Part shown: one piece after another, positions 1-9,644 of the stretch
Position numbering within the stretch: the stretch's first letter is position 1
How the letters are laid out: every line of letters starts with the position of its first letter
DNA from: Streptomyces sp. SID12501
GTDB lineage: Bacteria; Actinomycetota; Actinomycetes; Streptomycetales; Streptomycetaceae
DNA length: 64,000 nt
Assembly (NCBI RefSeq): GCF_010550245.1
Contig: NZ_JAAGLU010000024.1
Coordinates: 1 to 64,000 of the forward strand
Direction of reading: 5' to 3'
Notes under the pieces: model-generated
Told to the model about the DNA's origin: nothing
The model's input: only the letters and a program-made list of their open reading frames with translations
The model's database searches: none
Made by a program: the position numbers and the translations under genes

Positions 1-119
1 GTTTCGGTGGTCATAGCGTGAGGGAAACGCCCGGTTACATTCCGAACCCGGAAGCTAAGCCTCACAGCGCCGATGGTACTGCAGGGGGGACCCTGTGGGA
101 GAGTAGGACACCGCCGAAC
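1..119 (+). rRNA. rrf: 5S ribosomal RNA
   Basis: The first 119 bases have the full actinobacterial 5S rRNA layout, including the conserved central part (CCGAACCCGGAAGCTAAGC at about 43-61) and a 3' end that pairs with the 5' end. The 16S and 23S genes of the operon must lie upstream of the window. The 5' boundary coincides with the window edge, so a base or two could be missing. Confidence 0.95.
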
Positions 120-127
120 AAATATTG

Positions 128-172
128 AAAGGGTTGGATCCTGAACTTCGGTTCGGGGTCCAACCCTTTTTT
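128..172 (+). terminator. Rho-independent terminator of the rRNA operon
   Basis: An AAAGGGTTGGATCC arm pairs with a GGTCCAACCCTTT arm around a CTTCGG-containing loop and runs into six T residues. It starts about ten bases after the 5S gene, as expected for an rRNA operon terminator. Confidence 0.9.
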
Positions 173-218
173 GTTGTGCGTCACTTGGCGTTCACGTCTC
201 GCGCCCAACATCCAGAGC

Positions 219-896
219 ATGAGTACTGCTGCAATGCTCAGGGCCGCCGGCGTCGGAGTCGGTGACGAGGTCGTCGTGTCGGCCTTCGGGAACGTGGAAG
301 TCGCCGAGGCCGTGATCCTGGCCGGTGCGCTGCCTGTGTTCGCCGACATAGATCCGGTGACGTACTGCCTGGAGGTGTCAGGTGTCGAGGCGGCCGTAAC
401 TCCTCGGACGGCGGCCGTCGTTGTCGTATACCGCTTCGGGCGGCCGGCCGACATGGGGAGGTTGATCGAGGTCGGGCAGCGGCGTGGGCTTCTGGTGTTG
501 CAGCACGGGGAGTCCGAGGCGCCGTACGACGAGATCGCTCAGCGGCGGCAGCGTGCGGCGTTCCTCGATCTCAAGCTGAGGGGTGTGCGGACGCCCGACG
601 ACGGGGACGGCCACACCTACCAGCAGTACGTCGTGCGGGTGCCCGGCAATGGGCGGCCCGATCGGGATGCCTTCGCTCGGGCCTTGCGGGCCAGGGGAGT
701 TGACTGCCGGGTGCCGGTGAAGGCGCCCGTGCATCGGATGCCCGCGTTCCGGTGCTGTGTCTCGCTGCCCGAGACCGAGCTGGCTGTCGACGAGACGCTT
801 GCGCTGCCGGTGGACGCCTCGTTGACCAAGAAGGACATGCAGCGGATCGTGTCCGCGTGCAACTCGCTCGGGGGGCTGTTGCAGCCCGTGTTCTGA
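219..896 (+). CDS. DegT/DnrJ/EryC1/StrS-like protein lacking the PLP-lysine segment
   Basis: The protein (225 aa) resembles sugar aminotransferases of the DegT family at both ends. Residues about 1-90 match the N-terminal part of the large domain (GVGVGDEVVV; PVFADIDPVTYCLE). The C-terminal half matches the small domain (HTYQQYVVRV, a DRDAFARALRARGV helix, PVHRMPAF, and a final ALPVDASLT-type segment). Family members are usually near 370-400 aa. The central stretch with the PLP-binding lysine (usually within a SFxxxKN motif) is absent, so aminotransferase activity is unlikely. I chose the ATG at 219 because the domain begins directly there; a start at 171 would overlap the rRNA terminator. 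It may be a structural or regulatory relic. It stands alone between the rRNA operon and tRNA-Thr. Confidence 0.7.
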   Translation: MSTAAMLRAAGVGVGDEVVVSAFGNVEVAEAVILAGALPVFADIDPVTYCLEVSGVEAAVTPRTAAVVVVYRFGRPADMGRLIEVGQRRGLLVLQHGESEAPYDEIAQRRQRAAFLDLKLRGVRTPDDGDGHTYQQYVVRVPGNGRPDRDAFARALRARGVDCRVPVKAPVHRMPAFRCCVSLPETELAVDETLALPVDASLTKKDMQRIVSACNSLGGLLQPVF

Positions 897-910
897 TCGT
901 GCGGGAGTAG

Positions 911-940
911 TTGGGAGCACGGGTCTGTTCGGGGTATGAT
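911..940 (+). promoter_or_regulatory. Candidate promoter of tRNA-Thr
   Basis: TTGGGA (911-916) and TATGAT (935-940) are separated by 18 bp, and the -10 lies about 40 bp before the mature tRNA. The match to the vegetative consensus is good at -10 and moderate at -35. Confidence 0.5.
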
Positions 941-979
941 CTCTTTCGTTGCCGCGAGGGAAACCTCGAGAGGTAACTG

Positions 980-1055
980 GCCCCCCTAGCTCAGTCGGTA
1001 GAGCGTCTCCATGGTAAGGAGAAGGTCAACGGTTCGATTCCGTTGGGGGGCTCCA
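980..1055 (+). tRNA. tRNA-Thr (anticodon GGT)
   Basis: The cloverleaf can be drawn by eye. The acceptor stem pairs 980-986 with 1045-1051. The D stem is GCTC/GAGC. The anticodon stem TCTCC/GGAGA encloses the loop ATGGTAA, giving anticodon GGT at 1013-1015. The T arm contains GGTTCGATTCC. The 3' CCA (1053-1055) is encoded. Confidence 0.95.
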
Positions 1056-1059
1056 TATA

Positions 1060-1095
1060 GCAGAAGGCCCCGCCCAATTGGGCGGGGCCTTCTGC
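1060..1095. terminator. Bidirectional hairpin terminator after tRNA-Thr and osaC
   Basis: A perfect 16-bp inverted repeat (1060-1075 and 1080-1095) with an AATT loop lies five bases after the tRNA. On the other strand it lies just beyond the osaC stop codon at 1106. It has no long T tract, as is common in Streptomyces. It probably serves both converging transcripts. Confidence 0.8.
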
Positions 1096-1105
1096 ATGCC
1101 CGTCG

Positions 1106-3853
1106 TCAGTTCTTCGGGAGGCCCGGCACGCGCATCGCGAGGATCGCCATGTCGTCGGACGGGGCGTCGGAGGCGAAGCGTTCGACGGCGCGCATGATGC
1201 GGGCCGCCACCGCGCCGGCCGTCAGGCCCGTACACGTCCTCAGGACGTCCGTCAGGCCGTCGTCGCCCAGCATGCGGGTGCCCTCACGGCGTTCTGTGAC
1301 GCCGTCAGTGACGCAGAGGAGGACGTCGCCGGGGTCGAGGGTGATCGTCTGCTCGTACAGCTCCAGGTCCTCCAGGACGCCCAGGAGGGGCTGGGGCTCC
1401 GCTGCCGGCTCCACCGTGCCGTCCTGGCGCAGGCGGAGCGGGAGGGGGTGGCCGGCGCAAACCACCTTCAGTACGGCGCTGCCGTCCTCCTGGGGCCACA
1501 ACTCGCCGTACAGGAGGGTCAGGAAGCGACTGCGGGCGCCCTCGTCGAGGATCGCCGAGTTGAGGCGCTCCAGGACCGCCGGGCCCCCGAAGCCTTCCCT
1601 CGCCAGCAGGCGCAGCGCGTGGCGGGCCAGGCCCGTCACCGCCGCGGCCTCCGGGCCCGTGCCGCAGACGTCGCCGATGGCGAAGCCGTAGGCGCCGTCG
1701 CGGATGGGGAAGAGGTCGTAGAAGTCGCCGCCGACCTCGTTGCCCTCGCCGGCCGCGCGGTAGATGACCTCCACCTCCACGCCGTCGATCTCCGGCAACT
1801 CCGGTGGCAGGAGGCTGCGTTGGAGGGACTGGCTGATGGCGGTGCGTTCCGAGTAGAGGCGGGCGTTGTCCAGGGCCAGGGCGGCCCGGCGGCTCAGGTC
1901 CTCGGCCAGTTCCAGGATTTCCTGGCGGAAGTGTTCGTCCGTCGGCTTGCCGAGGGTGAGCATGCCGATCACGCGGTTCCGGGCGACCAGGGGGAGGACG
2001 ACCGTCTCGCCGCCGACTGCCGCCGCCGTGGCGAGAGTCGTGCCGATGCCCGAGCCGACCGAGGTGGGCGTGTTGAGGCCCAGGCTGCGCATGGACGTAC
2101 GCAGGGCCGCCTGGTGGGCCGCCGCCGCGGGGGCCGACCAGACGCGGGCGCCGGGGGTGGGGACCGGGTCCGGCGGGGCGATCTTCGACAGCAGGGCCTT
2201 GAGGCCGTCGATGCGGTCCTCGTCCTCGTGCAGGACGTACGAGAGGTACGGCTCCGAGGCCTGGTCGGCGATCGTGTAGACCGCGCACCAGGTCGCCAGG
2301 GTCGGGACCGTCATCTGGGCCATGAGGGCGAGGGTCTGGTCGCGGTCGAGTGTTCCGGCGAGGAGGTCGGAGGCCTCCACGAGGAAGCTGAGGGAACCTC
2401 GGCGCAGACGTTCCAGTTCACCGAGGCGGGCCGATTCCACCGCCAACGCGATGCGGTCCGCGGCGAATTGGAGGCGCAGTGCCTCTTCGTTGGTGAAGCG
2501 GCCGGGGGACTCGGCGGCGACGCCGAGGGAGCCGGTGAGGCGGCCTTCCACCTTCAGGGGGACGGTGACGACCGAGCGCATGCCCGTGCCGTTCAGCAGG
2601 GGGACGGCGCCGGGGACGGCCGAGAGGTCGTCGTGGACGGCCGGCATACGGGCCGAGCCGTAGCGGCCGGGGCCCGCCTCGACCGGGACGCGGGCGAAGC
2701 GCTGGCGGGCGGAGGGAAGGCCCGTCGAGGCCCGGACCTCCAGCTCCGTCTCGTCGTCCGTGGCGAGGAGCAGGAAGGCGGAGTCGGCGTCGAGCATGTC
2801 GCGGGCGCGCTCCACCGTGCGCTGGAGCAGCCCGTCGAGGTCGTCCGGAGCCGGGGAGCCGATGAACACCTCGAAGGGGTCGGCGTTCGGGCCCTCGGAG
2901 CTCGACGTCGTGTCGGACGAGCTGCCGCGCAACGGGGTCTGCAGGACCGCCCGTTCGTGGTCGCGTACGAGGAGGCAGACCGTCGAGGGCTCGCCGTCCG
3001 TGTCGCGGACGCGGAGGTGGGAGGCGTACACCGCGGTGACGCGGCCGTTGGCGCCCCTTATGCCGTAAGTGCCTTCCCAGCGGGAGAGTTGGAGGGCCTC
3101 GACGATGCCCGTGCTGGTGCCAGGAGTGTGCGGCCAGGCGGCGAGGTCGGTGAGGGGCTTGCCGATGACCGACTCGGGTGCGTAGCCGAAGAGTTCGTCG
3201 GCGTCCTCGTTCCATGCCGCGATGGATCCGACGCGGTCGATCTGGATCACCGCGACCCGGACCCGGCCGTCGGCCAGCGGAAGGAGGGCGGCGGGCAGGG
3301 CCGGGCCCGCGGAGCGGGTGCCCACCGCGCGTTCCGGGACGTCGAGTTGGAACCAGACCTGTTTCTGGGTGGACGTGTACTCGACGCCCCAGCGGCCGGC
3401 CAGGGCCGCGCACAGCTGGAGGCCACGGCCTCCCTCCCGGTCGGGGCTGCCGATGTTGACGGGTGACCCCTGGAGGGGGATCTCGCGCTCCGGGTAGCGG
3501 TCGGCCACCTCGATGCGGACGCCGTCGTCACTGCGTAGACACAGGACGTCCGCGGAGGTGCCCGCGTGGATCACCGCGTTGGTCACCAGTTCGCTGGTGA
3601 GGACCACGGCGTCGTCGATGATGTCCGCGAATCCCCAGCCCTGCAGGGTGTCGCGGACGAAGGAACGGGCGGTCGCTACCGATCGCCCGACGGGGTCGAA
3701 GGTGGCGGCCGCGCGCGCGGTGATCACAGAACTCCTCGTCCGGTTGTCGGCGTGCAGGGTGCCGGGGCCGACCCGTTCCTGCCGGGGCAGGGTCTGGTTC
3801 CCCGTCGGCCGGGGATCCTGGGGTGTTTCCCCGGGATGCAGTCCGGTGGTCAT
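1106..3853 (-). CDS. osaC: Multidomain SpoIIE-type PP2C phosphatase with anti-sigma kinase, PAS and GAF domains
   Basis: This 915-aa cytoplasmic regulator has an N-terminal RsbW-like ATPase at about 50-180 (LTSELVTNAVIHAG; a later GGRGLQLCAAL), a PAS domain at about 200-300, two GAF domains at about 330-650 and a SpoIIE/PP2C phosphatase at about 690-910 (GGDFYDLF and a terminal DDMAIL metal-binding signature). The order matches OsaC of S. coelicolor, known to modulate SigB and osaB after osmotic stress. It is divergent from osaA, as in that species. Such proteins phosphorylate or dephosphorylate anti-anti-sigma factors; the kinase domain may also bind a sigma factor directly. The family call is firm; the osa name rests on synteny with osaAB. 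Confidence 0.9.
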   Translation of the reverse strand: MTTGLHPGETPQDPRPTGNQTLPRQERVGPGTLHADNRTRSSVITARAAATFDPVGRSVATARSFVRDTLQGWGFADIIDDAVVLTSELVTNAVIHAGTSADVLCLRSDDGVRIEVADRYPEREIPLQGSPVNIGSPDREGGRGLQLCAALAGRWGVEYTSTQKQVWFQLDVPERAVGTRSAGPALPAALLPLADGRVRVAVIQIDRVGSIAAWNEDADELFGYAPESVIGKPLTDLAAWPHTPGTSTGIVEALQLSRWEGTYGIRGANGRVTAVYASHLRVRDTDGEPSTVCLLVRDHERAVLQTPLRGSSSDTTSSSEGPNADPFEVFIGSPAPDDLDGLLQRTVERARDMLDADSAFLLLATDDETELEVRASTGLPSARQRFARVPVEAGPGRYGSARMPAVHDDLSAVPGAVPLLNGTGMRSVVTVPLKVEGRLTGSLGVAAESPGRFTNEEALRLQFAADRIALAVESARLGELERLRRGSLSFLVEASDLLAGTLDRDQTLALMAQMTVPTLATWCAVYTIADQASEPYLSYVLHEDEDRIDGLKALLSKIAPPDPVPTPGARVWSAPAAAAHQAALRTSMRSLGLNTPTSVGSGIGTTLATAAAVGGETVVLPLVARNRVIGMLTLGKPTDEHFRQEILELAEDLSRRAALALDNARLYSERTAISQSLQRSLLPPELPEIDGVEVEVIYRAAGEGNEVGGDFYDLFPIRDGAYGFAIGDVCGTGPEAAAVTGLARHALRLLAREGFGGPAVLERLNSAILDEGARSRFLTLLYGELWPQEDGSAVLKVVCAGHPLPLRLRQDGTVEPAAEPQPLLGVLEDLELYEQTITLDPGDVLLCVTDGVTERREGTRMLGDDGLTDVLRTCTGLTAGAVAARIMRAVERFASDAPSDDMAILAMRVPGLPKN

Positions 3854-4172
3854 GGTGCGGTGCCCCTCCGATGCCTGCCCGCTCGTGGTCGTGCCACCGC
3901 CCAGACCGGACGGACCGGTGTGGCTGGACAGCCGTATGCCAGGTTACTTACCTTCGCGGTCCATGCGGATGCAGGTCTGCAGTGTTTACGTCCCCAGAGT
4001 GTGCGGACGGTGTGCGAAGCTGCCGAACTGTTATGGCCGGGTTCGGACAGGGTGAAACACTGGGCAGGCTCCAGGAGAAGGTCTAGGCACGGCTGGCAGT
4101 ATCCGGGTACGCCCGAGTAATGGCGGCAGAGCACCCAGAGCAGTAACGGTCGACCCCTGCGGGAGGGACACA
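3854..4172. other. Divergent osaC/osaA intergenic region (319 bp)
   Basis: This stretch must hold the promoters of osaC (leftward) and osaA (rightward). A GGGTAC hexamer at 4105-4110 resembles a SigB-type -10, but no matching -35 (GNNT) lies 14-16 bp upstream, so I do not call a promoter. The osaA ribosome-binding site GGGAGGGA is at 4161-4168. No ORF or strong hairpin is evident. Confidence 0.5.
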
Positions 4173-7100
4173 GTGGAGTCTGGCGCAGCGACGCGGGGCA
4201 CTAAAACGCGCGCGAAAGGCGGACAACCCCTGAGTAACCGTCGTAAACCACGCAATGGAACGACAGAGGTCGACACGGCTTCCCTGGACCGGCTGCTGTC
4301 GGCTCTGGAGTCGATGCGTGACGGGAACTTCCGGAAACGCCTCACGGTGTCCGGCGACGGTGTCATGTCGGAGATCTCGGCGGTCTTCAACGAGGTGGCC
4401 GACCGCAATCTCCACTTGACGGGTGAATTGTCGCGTGTGCGGCGCATGGTGGGGCGCGAGGGGAAGCTGACCGAGCGGTTGGAAGCGGGCGCCAGCGAGG
4501 GCTCGTGGGCTGTGGCGATCGACGCCTCGAACGCGCTCGTCGACGATCTCGTACGCCCGGTCTCCGAGGTCGGCCGGGTGCTGAGCGCGGTCGCGGAGGG
4601 CGATCTGTCGCCCCGGATGGAGCTGCGGGCGCCGGCCGCGGACGGCAGTGGGCATCCGCTGCGCGGGGAGTTCCTCAAGGTCGGGCGCACGGTCAACAAC
4701 CTGGTCGACCAGTTGTCGACATTCACCGACGAGGTCACGCGGGTGGCCAGCGAGGTCGGTACGGAGGGCAAGCTGGGCGGTCAGGCCCAGGTACGCGGGA
4801 TGTCCGGTTCGTGGCGGGATCTCACGGACTCGGTCAACACCATGGCGTACCGGCTGACGGCGCAGGTGCGGGACATCGCGCTGGTGACGACGGCGGTTGC
4901 CAAGGGTGATCTGTCGCGGAAGGTCACGGTTCACGTGGCCGGCGAGATGCTTGAGCTGAAGAACACCGTCAACACGATGGTCGATCAGCTGTCGTCCTTC
5001 TCCTCCGAGGTGACGCGAGTCGCGCGCGAGGTGGGTACGGAGGGTGAACTCGGCGGCCAGGCGCAGGTGCCGGGTGTGGACGGTGTGTGGAAAGACCTCA
5101 CCGATTCGGTGAATCTTATGGCCGGCAACCTGACGGCCCAGGTGCGCGGGATCGCGCAGGTGACGACCGCGGTCGCCAACGGTGATCTGTCGCAGAAGGT
5201 GACGGTTTCGGCGCGCGGTGAGGTTGCCCAGCTCGCCGAGACGATCAACCAGATGACCGAGACGCTGCGGACGTTCGCGGACGAGGTCACCCGGGTCGCC
5301 AACGAGGTCGGTGGCGAGGGGCGGCTCGGTGGGCAGGCGAACGTGCCGGGTGCGGCGGGTACGTGGAAGGACCTGACGGACTCCGTCAACACGGTCTTCC
5401 GGAATCTCACCACCCAGGTACGGGACATCGCCGCCGTGACGACCGCTGTGGCCAGCGGTGATCTGTCGCAGAAGGTCAGCGTCGAGGTCGCCGGCGAGAT
5501 GCTGGAGCTGAAGAACACCGTCAACGGGATGGTCGACCAGCTGTCCGCGTTCGGCGCCGAGGTCACGCGGGTCGCGCGGGAGATCGGTGTCGAGGGCGAG
5601 CTGGGCGGCCAGGCCCAGGTGCCGGGTGCGGCGGGTACGTGGAAGGACCTGACGGACTCCGTCAACACGGCGTTCAGGAATCTCACCGGACAGGTGAGGA
5701 ACATCGCCCAGGTGACGACCGCCGTGGCCAACGGTGATCTGTCGCAGAAGGTCACCGTCGATGTCTCCGGCGAAATGCTTCAGCTGAAGAACACCGTGAA
5801 CACGATGGTGGACCAGCTGTCGAGCTTCGCCGACCAGGTGACGCGGATGGCCCGTGACGTGGGTACGGAGGGCCGCCTCGGCGGTCAGGCGCGCGTGGAC
5901 GGCGTGTCCGGTACGTGGAAGGAACTCACCGACTCCGTCAACTTCATGGCCGGCAACCTGACCTCCCAGGTGAGGAACATCGCGCAGGTGACGACCGCGG
6001 TGGCCAACGGCGACCTGTCCCAGAAGATCGATGTCGACGCTCGCGGCGAGATCCTCGAGTTGAAGAACACGATCAACACGATGGTCGATCAGCTCTCGGC
6101 CTTCGCCGACCAGGTGACCCGGGTCGCCCGTGACGTGGGTACGGAGGGCCGGCTCGGCGGGCAGGCGCAGGTGCCCGGGGTCGCCGGTGTGTGGCGCGAC
6201 CTCACCGACTCCGTGAACGGCATGGCCTCCAACCTGACCGGCCAGGTGCGCAACATCGCGCAGGTGGCGACCGCTGTGGCCCGCGGTGACCTGTCCCAGA
6301 AGATCACCGTGGACGCGCGCGGGGAGATCCTGGAGCTCAAGAACACCCTGAACACGATGGTCGACCAACTGTCGTCGTTCGCCCAGGAGGTCACGAGGGT
6401 GGCCCGTGAGGTGGGTACGGAGGGCATGCTCGGCGGTCAGGCCGAGGTGCAGGGTGTCTCCGGCACCTGGAAGGACCTCACGCAGTCCGTGAACTTCATG
6501 GCGAACAACCTGACCATCCAGGTGCGCAACATCGCCGAGGTCACGACCGCCGTCGCCAAGGGCGATCTGTCGAAGAAGATCACTGTTGACGCGAAGGGCG
6601 AGATCCTCGAACTCGTCACGACGGTCAACACCATGGTTGATCAACTGTCGTCGTTCGCCGAGCAGGTGACCCGGGTGGCCCGAGAGGTCGGCACGGAGGG
6701 CATCCTCGGCGGGCAGGCTCACGCGTCGGGCGTCACGGGCATCTGGAAGGACCTCACCGACAACGTCAACCTGATGGCCAACAACCTGACCGTCCAGGTG
6801 CGGAACATCTCCCAGGTCGCGGCGGCCGTCGCCAACGGCGACCTGACGCGGACGGTGACGATCGAGGCGCGCGGCGAGGTCGCGCAGCTCGCCGACACCT
6901 TCAACACCATGGTGAAGACGCTGAGTTCGTTCGCCGACCAGGTCACCAAGGTGGCCCGTGAGGTGGGTACGGACGGCATCCTGGGCGGGCAGGCGCGGGT
7001 GCCTGGTGTGTCCGGTACCTGGAAGGACCTCACCGAGTCGGTGAACGGGATGGCGTCCAACCTGACCGGCCAGGTGCGCAACATCGCCATGGTCACCACG

Positions 7101-9644
7101 GCCATCGCCAAGGGTGACCTGACGAAGAAGATCGACATTGACGCGCGCGGCGAGATCCTCGAGCTCAAGACGACGATCAACACCATGGTCGACCAGCTGT
7201 CGTCCTTCGCCGAGGAGGTCACCCGAGTCGCCCGCGAGGTGGGTACGGAGGGCCAGCTCGGTGGCCAGGCGCGCGTGCGGGACGTCGACGGCACCTGGCG
7301 CGACCTCACCGAGTCGGTGAACGAGATGGCCGGGAACCTGACCCGGCAGGTGCGTGCCATCGCGCGTGTGGCGACCGCCGTGACCCGTGGTGACCTCAAC
7401 CTGAAGATCGACGTGGACGCCTCCGGCGAGATCCAGGAGCTTCAGGACTACATCAACAAGATGATCGCCAACCTGCGCGACACCACGATCGCCAACAAGG
7501 AACAGGACTGGCTCAAGGGCAACCTCGCCCGCATCTCCGCCCTGATGCAGGGCCGCCGGGACCTCGACGACGTCGCCTCGCTGATCATGAGCGAGCTGAC
7601 GCCGGTCGTCACCGCCCAGCACGGCGCGTTCTTCCTGGCGATGCGGATGCTCGACGGCAAGGACCCGGGAAGCGCCCCGGACAACGCGTACGAACTGCGC
7701 ATGCTCGGCTCGTACGGCTACTCCATGGGCTCCATGCCCACGTCGTTCCGGCCCGGTGAGGCGCTGGTCGGGACCGCCGCCGAGGAGAAGCGCACGATCC
7801 TTGTGGAGAACGCGCCGAGCGGTTATCTGAAGATCTCCTCCGGGCTCGGTGAGGCCCCGCCCGCGCAGGTGATCGTGCTGCCGCTGCTGTTCGAGGGCAA
7901 GGTGCTCGGTGTCATCGAACTGGCGTCGTTCACGCCGTTCACGCAGATCCAGAAGGACTTCCTCAACCAGATCGCCGAGATGATCGCGACCAGCGTCAAC
8001 ACCATCTCCGTCAACACCAAGACGGAGGTGCTGCTGAAGCAGTCGCAGGAGCTGACCGAGCAGTTGAGGGAGCGCTCGGCCGAGCTGGAGAACCGGCAGA
8101 AGGCGCTTCAGTCGTCCAACGCGGAGCTGGAGGAGAAGGCCGAGCTGTTGGCCCAGCAGAACCGCGACATCGAGGTCAAGAACACGGAGATCGAGGAGGC
8201 ACGGCAGGTACTGGAGGAGCGCGCCGAGCAACTCGCCGTGTCGATGCGCTACAAGAGCGAGTTCCTCGCCAACATGTCGCACGAGCTGCGTACGCCGCTC
8301 AACTCGCTGCTGATCCTGGCCAAGCTGCTCGCCGACAACGCGGACACCAACCTGACCCCGAAGCAGGTCGAGTTCGCCGAGACGATCCACGGGGCGGGCT
8401 CGGACCTGCTCCAGCTGATCAACGACATCCTCGACCTGTCGAAGGTCGAGGCGGGCAAGATGGACGTCTCCCCGACGCGCATCGCGCTCGTGCAGCTCGT
8501 CGACTACGTGGAGGCGACCTTCCGGCCGCTGACCGCGGAGAAGCGCCTCGACTTCTCCGTACGGGTCTCGCCCGATCTGCCCGCCACGCTGCACACCGAC
8601 GAGCAGCGGCTGCTCCAGGTGCTGCGCAACCTGCTGTCCAACGCGGTGAAGTTCACCGACACGGGAGCGGTCGAGCTGGTCATCCGGCCGGCCGGAGCCG
8701 AAGTCCCGGTGGCCATCCGGGAGCAGTTGCTGGAGGCGGGTTCGCTGCGGGACGCGGACGCCGACATGATCGCGTTCTCGGTGACCGACACGGGTATCGG
8801 TATCGCGGCCAGCAAGATGCGGGTGATCTTCGAGGCGTTCAAGCAGGCGGACGGCACGACCAGCCGCAAGTACGGCGGTACGGGGCTGGGCCTGTCCATC
8901 TCGCGGGAGATCGCACGGCTGCTCGGCGGTGAGATCCACGCGCAGAGCGAGCCGGGCCGTGGTTCGACGTTCACGCTGTATTTGCCGCTGCACCCGAGCG
9001 AACTGCCCCCGCAGGGCTACGCGCAGCTGGCGCCCTCTCTTGAGGTCGGCGAACTGCTGGCCTCCGAGGCCGAGCTGGCCGGGTCGGGCATCGAGACACC
9101 GGCCGAGGTGAAGTCGTACCACGAGGCGCAGAACGGGCCCGCCGCGCTCTTCAGGCGGCGCCGCAGGGGCGTGTCGGTGACCGAACTGAACGCGTCCTCC
9201 AGGGCCAACGGTCAGTGGGGGGCAGGGGAACAGGAGGCGCCGCAGCCGCCGCGCCGCAGCATCATGTTCGACGGCGAGAAGGTGCTGATCGTCGACGACG
9301 ACATCCGCAACGTGTTCGCGCTGACGAGCGTCCTGGAGCAGCACGGGCTGTCGGTGCTGTACGCGGAGAACGGCCGGGAGGGCATCGAAGTCCTGGAACA
9401 GCACGACGATGTGACAGTCGTACTGATGGACATCATGATGCCCGAGATGGACGGGTACGCGACGACGACGGCGATCCGCAGGATGCCGCAGTTCGCCGGG
9501 CTGCCGATCATCGCGCTGACCGCCAAGGCGATGAAGGGCGACCGGGAGAAGGCGATCGAGTCGGGGGCCTCGGACTATGTGACCAAGCCCGTCGACCCCG
9601 ATCACCTGCTGTCGGTGATGGAACAGTGGATGCGAGGCGAGTGA
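4173..9644 (+). CDS. osaA: Poly-HAMP hybrid histidine kinase (osmoadaptation)
   Basis: This 1,823-aa hybrid sensor kinase has no obvious membrane segment. A basic N-terminus is followed by a long HAMP array (about residues 40-1090). Ten consecutive units are marked by LGGQA at an exact 92-residue (276-bp) spacing. Then come a GAF domain (about 1130-1290), a coiled coil (about 1295-1360), HisKA with phospho-acceptor His1370 (SHELRTPLN), an HATPase (N box LLSNAVKF, DTGIGI, GGTGLGLS) and a receiver domain with Asp1753 and a late TKPVD lysine. HAMP arrays with about 92-residue units are typical of fungal group III osmosensing kinases. The GTG start follows GGGAGGGA by four bases. OsaA/OsaB of S. 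coelicolor are required for osmoadaptation. Confidence 0.93.
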   Translation: MESGAATRGTKTRAKGGQPLSNRRKPRNGTTEVDTASLDRLLSALESMRDGNFRKRLTVSGDGVMSEISAVFNEVADRNLHLTGELSRVRRMVGREGKLTERLEAGASEGSWAVAIDASNALVDDLVRPVSEVGRVLSAVAEGDLSPRMELRAPAADGSGHPLRGEFLKVGRTVNNLVDQLSTFTDEVTRVASEVGTEGKLGGQAQVRGMSGSWRDLTDSVNTMAYRLTAQVRDIALVTTAVAKGDLSRKVTVHVAGEMLELKNTVNTMVDQLSSFSSEVTRVAREVGTEGELGGQAQVPGVDGVWKDLTDSVNLMAGNLTAQVRGIAQVTTAVANGDLSQKVTVSARGEVAQLAETINQMTETLRTFADEVTRVANEVGGEGRLGGQANVPGAAGTWKDLTDSVNTVFRNLTTQVRDIAAVTTAVASGDLSQKVSVEVAGEMLELKNTVNGMVDQLSAFGAEVTRVAREIGVEGELGGQAQVPGAAGTWKDLTDSVNTAFRNLTGQVRNIAQVTTAVANGDLSQKVTVDVSGEMLQLKNTVNTMVDQLSSFADQVTRMARDVGTEGRLGGQARVDGVSGTWKELTDSVNFMAGNLTSQVRNIAQVTTAVANGDLSQKIDVDARGEILELKNTINTMVDQLSAFADQVTRVARDVGTEGRLGGQAQVPGVAGVWRDLTDSVNGMASNLTGQVRNIAQVATAVARGDLSQKITVDARGEILELKNTLNTMVDQLSSFAQEVTRVAREVGTEGMLGGQAEVQGVSGTWKDLTQSVNFMANNLTIQVRNIAEVTTAVAKGDLSKKITVDAKGEILELVTTVNTMVDQLSSFAEQVTRVAREVGTEGILGGQAHASGVTGIWKDLTDNVNLMANNLTVQVRNISQVAAAVANGDLTRTVTIEARGEVAQLADTFNTMVKTLSSFADQVTKVAREVGTDGILGGQARVPGVSGTWKDLTESVNGMASNLTGQVRNIAMVTTAIAKGDLTKKIDIDARGEILELKTTINTMVDQLSSFAEEVTRVAREVGTEGQLGGQARVRDVDGTWRDLTESVNEMAGNLTRQVRAIARVATAVTRGDLNLKIDVDASGEIQELQDYINKMIANLRDTTIANKEQDWLKGNLARISALMQGRRDLDDVASLIMSELTPVVTAQHGAFFLAMRMLDGKDPGSAPDNAYELRMLGSYGYSMGSMPTSFRPGEALVGTAAEEKRTILVENAPSGYLKISSGLGEAPPAQVIVLPLLFEGKVLGVIELASFTPFTQIQKDFLNQIAEMIATSVNTISVNTKTEVLLKQSQELTEQLRERSAELENRQKALQSSNAELEEKAELLAQQNRDIEVKNTEIEEARQVLEERAEQLAVSMRYKSEFLANMSHELRTPLNSLLILAKLLADNADTNLTPKQVEFAETIHGAGSDLLQLINDILDLSKVEAGKMDVSPTRIALVQLVDYVEATFRPLTAEKRLDFSVRVSPDLPATLHTDEQRLLQVLRNLLSNAVKFTDTGAVELVIRPAGAEVPVAIREQLLEAGSLRDADADMIAFSVTDTGIGIAASKMRVIFEAFKQADGTTSRKYGGTGLGLSISREIARLLGGEIHAQSEPGRGSTFTLYLPLHPSELPPQGYAQLAPSLEVGELLASEAELAGSGIETPAEVKSYHEAQNGPAALFRRRRRGVSVTELNASSRANGQWGAGEQEAPQPPRRSIMFDGEKVLIVDDDIRNVFALTSVLEQHGLSVLYAENGREGIEVLEQHDDVTVVLMDIMMPEMDGYATTTAIRRMPQFAGLPIIALTAKAMKGDREKAIESGASDYVTKPVDPDHLLSVMEQWMRGE

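Noticed and set aside
1448..3466. A 672-codon plus-strand frame across osaC
   Set aside because: It is antisense to a clear multidomain gene, with low-complexity Arg/Gly/Val translation.
4773..7270. Regular repeats resembling a CRISPR or satellite array
   Set aside because: The 276-bp units are in-frame HAMP codons of one protein, far longer than CRISPR repeats and without spacers.
4083..9605. A 1,840-codon open frame on the minus strand opposite osaA
   Set aside because: It is a shadow of the HAMP-repeat gene: periodic high-GC coding sequence leaves the antisense frame open. The translation has no fold, start signal or family.
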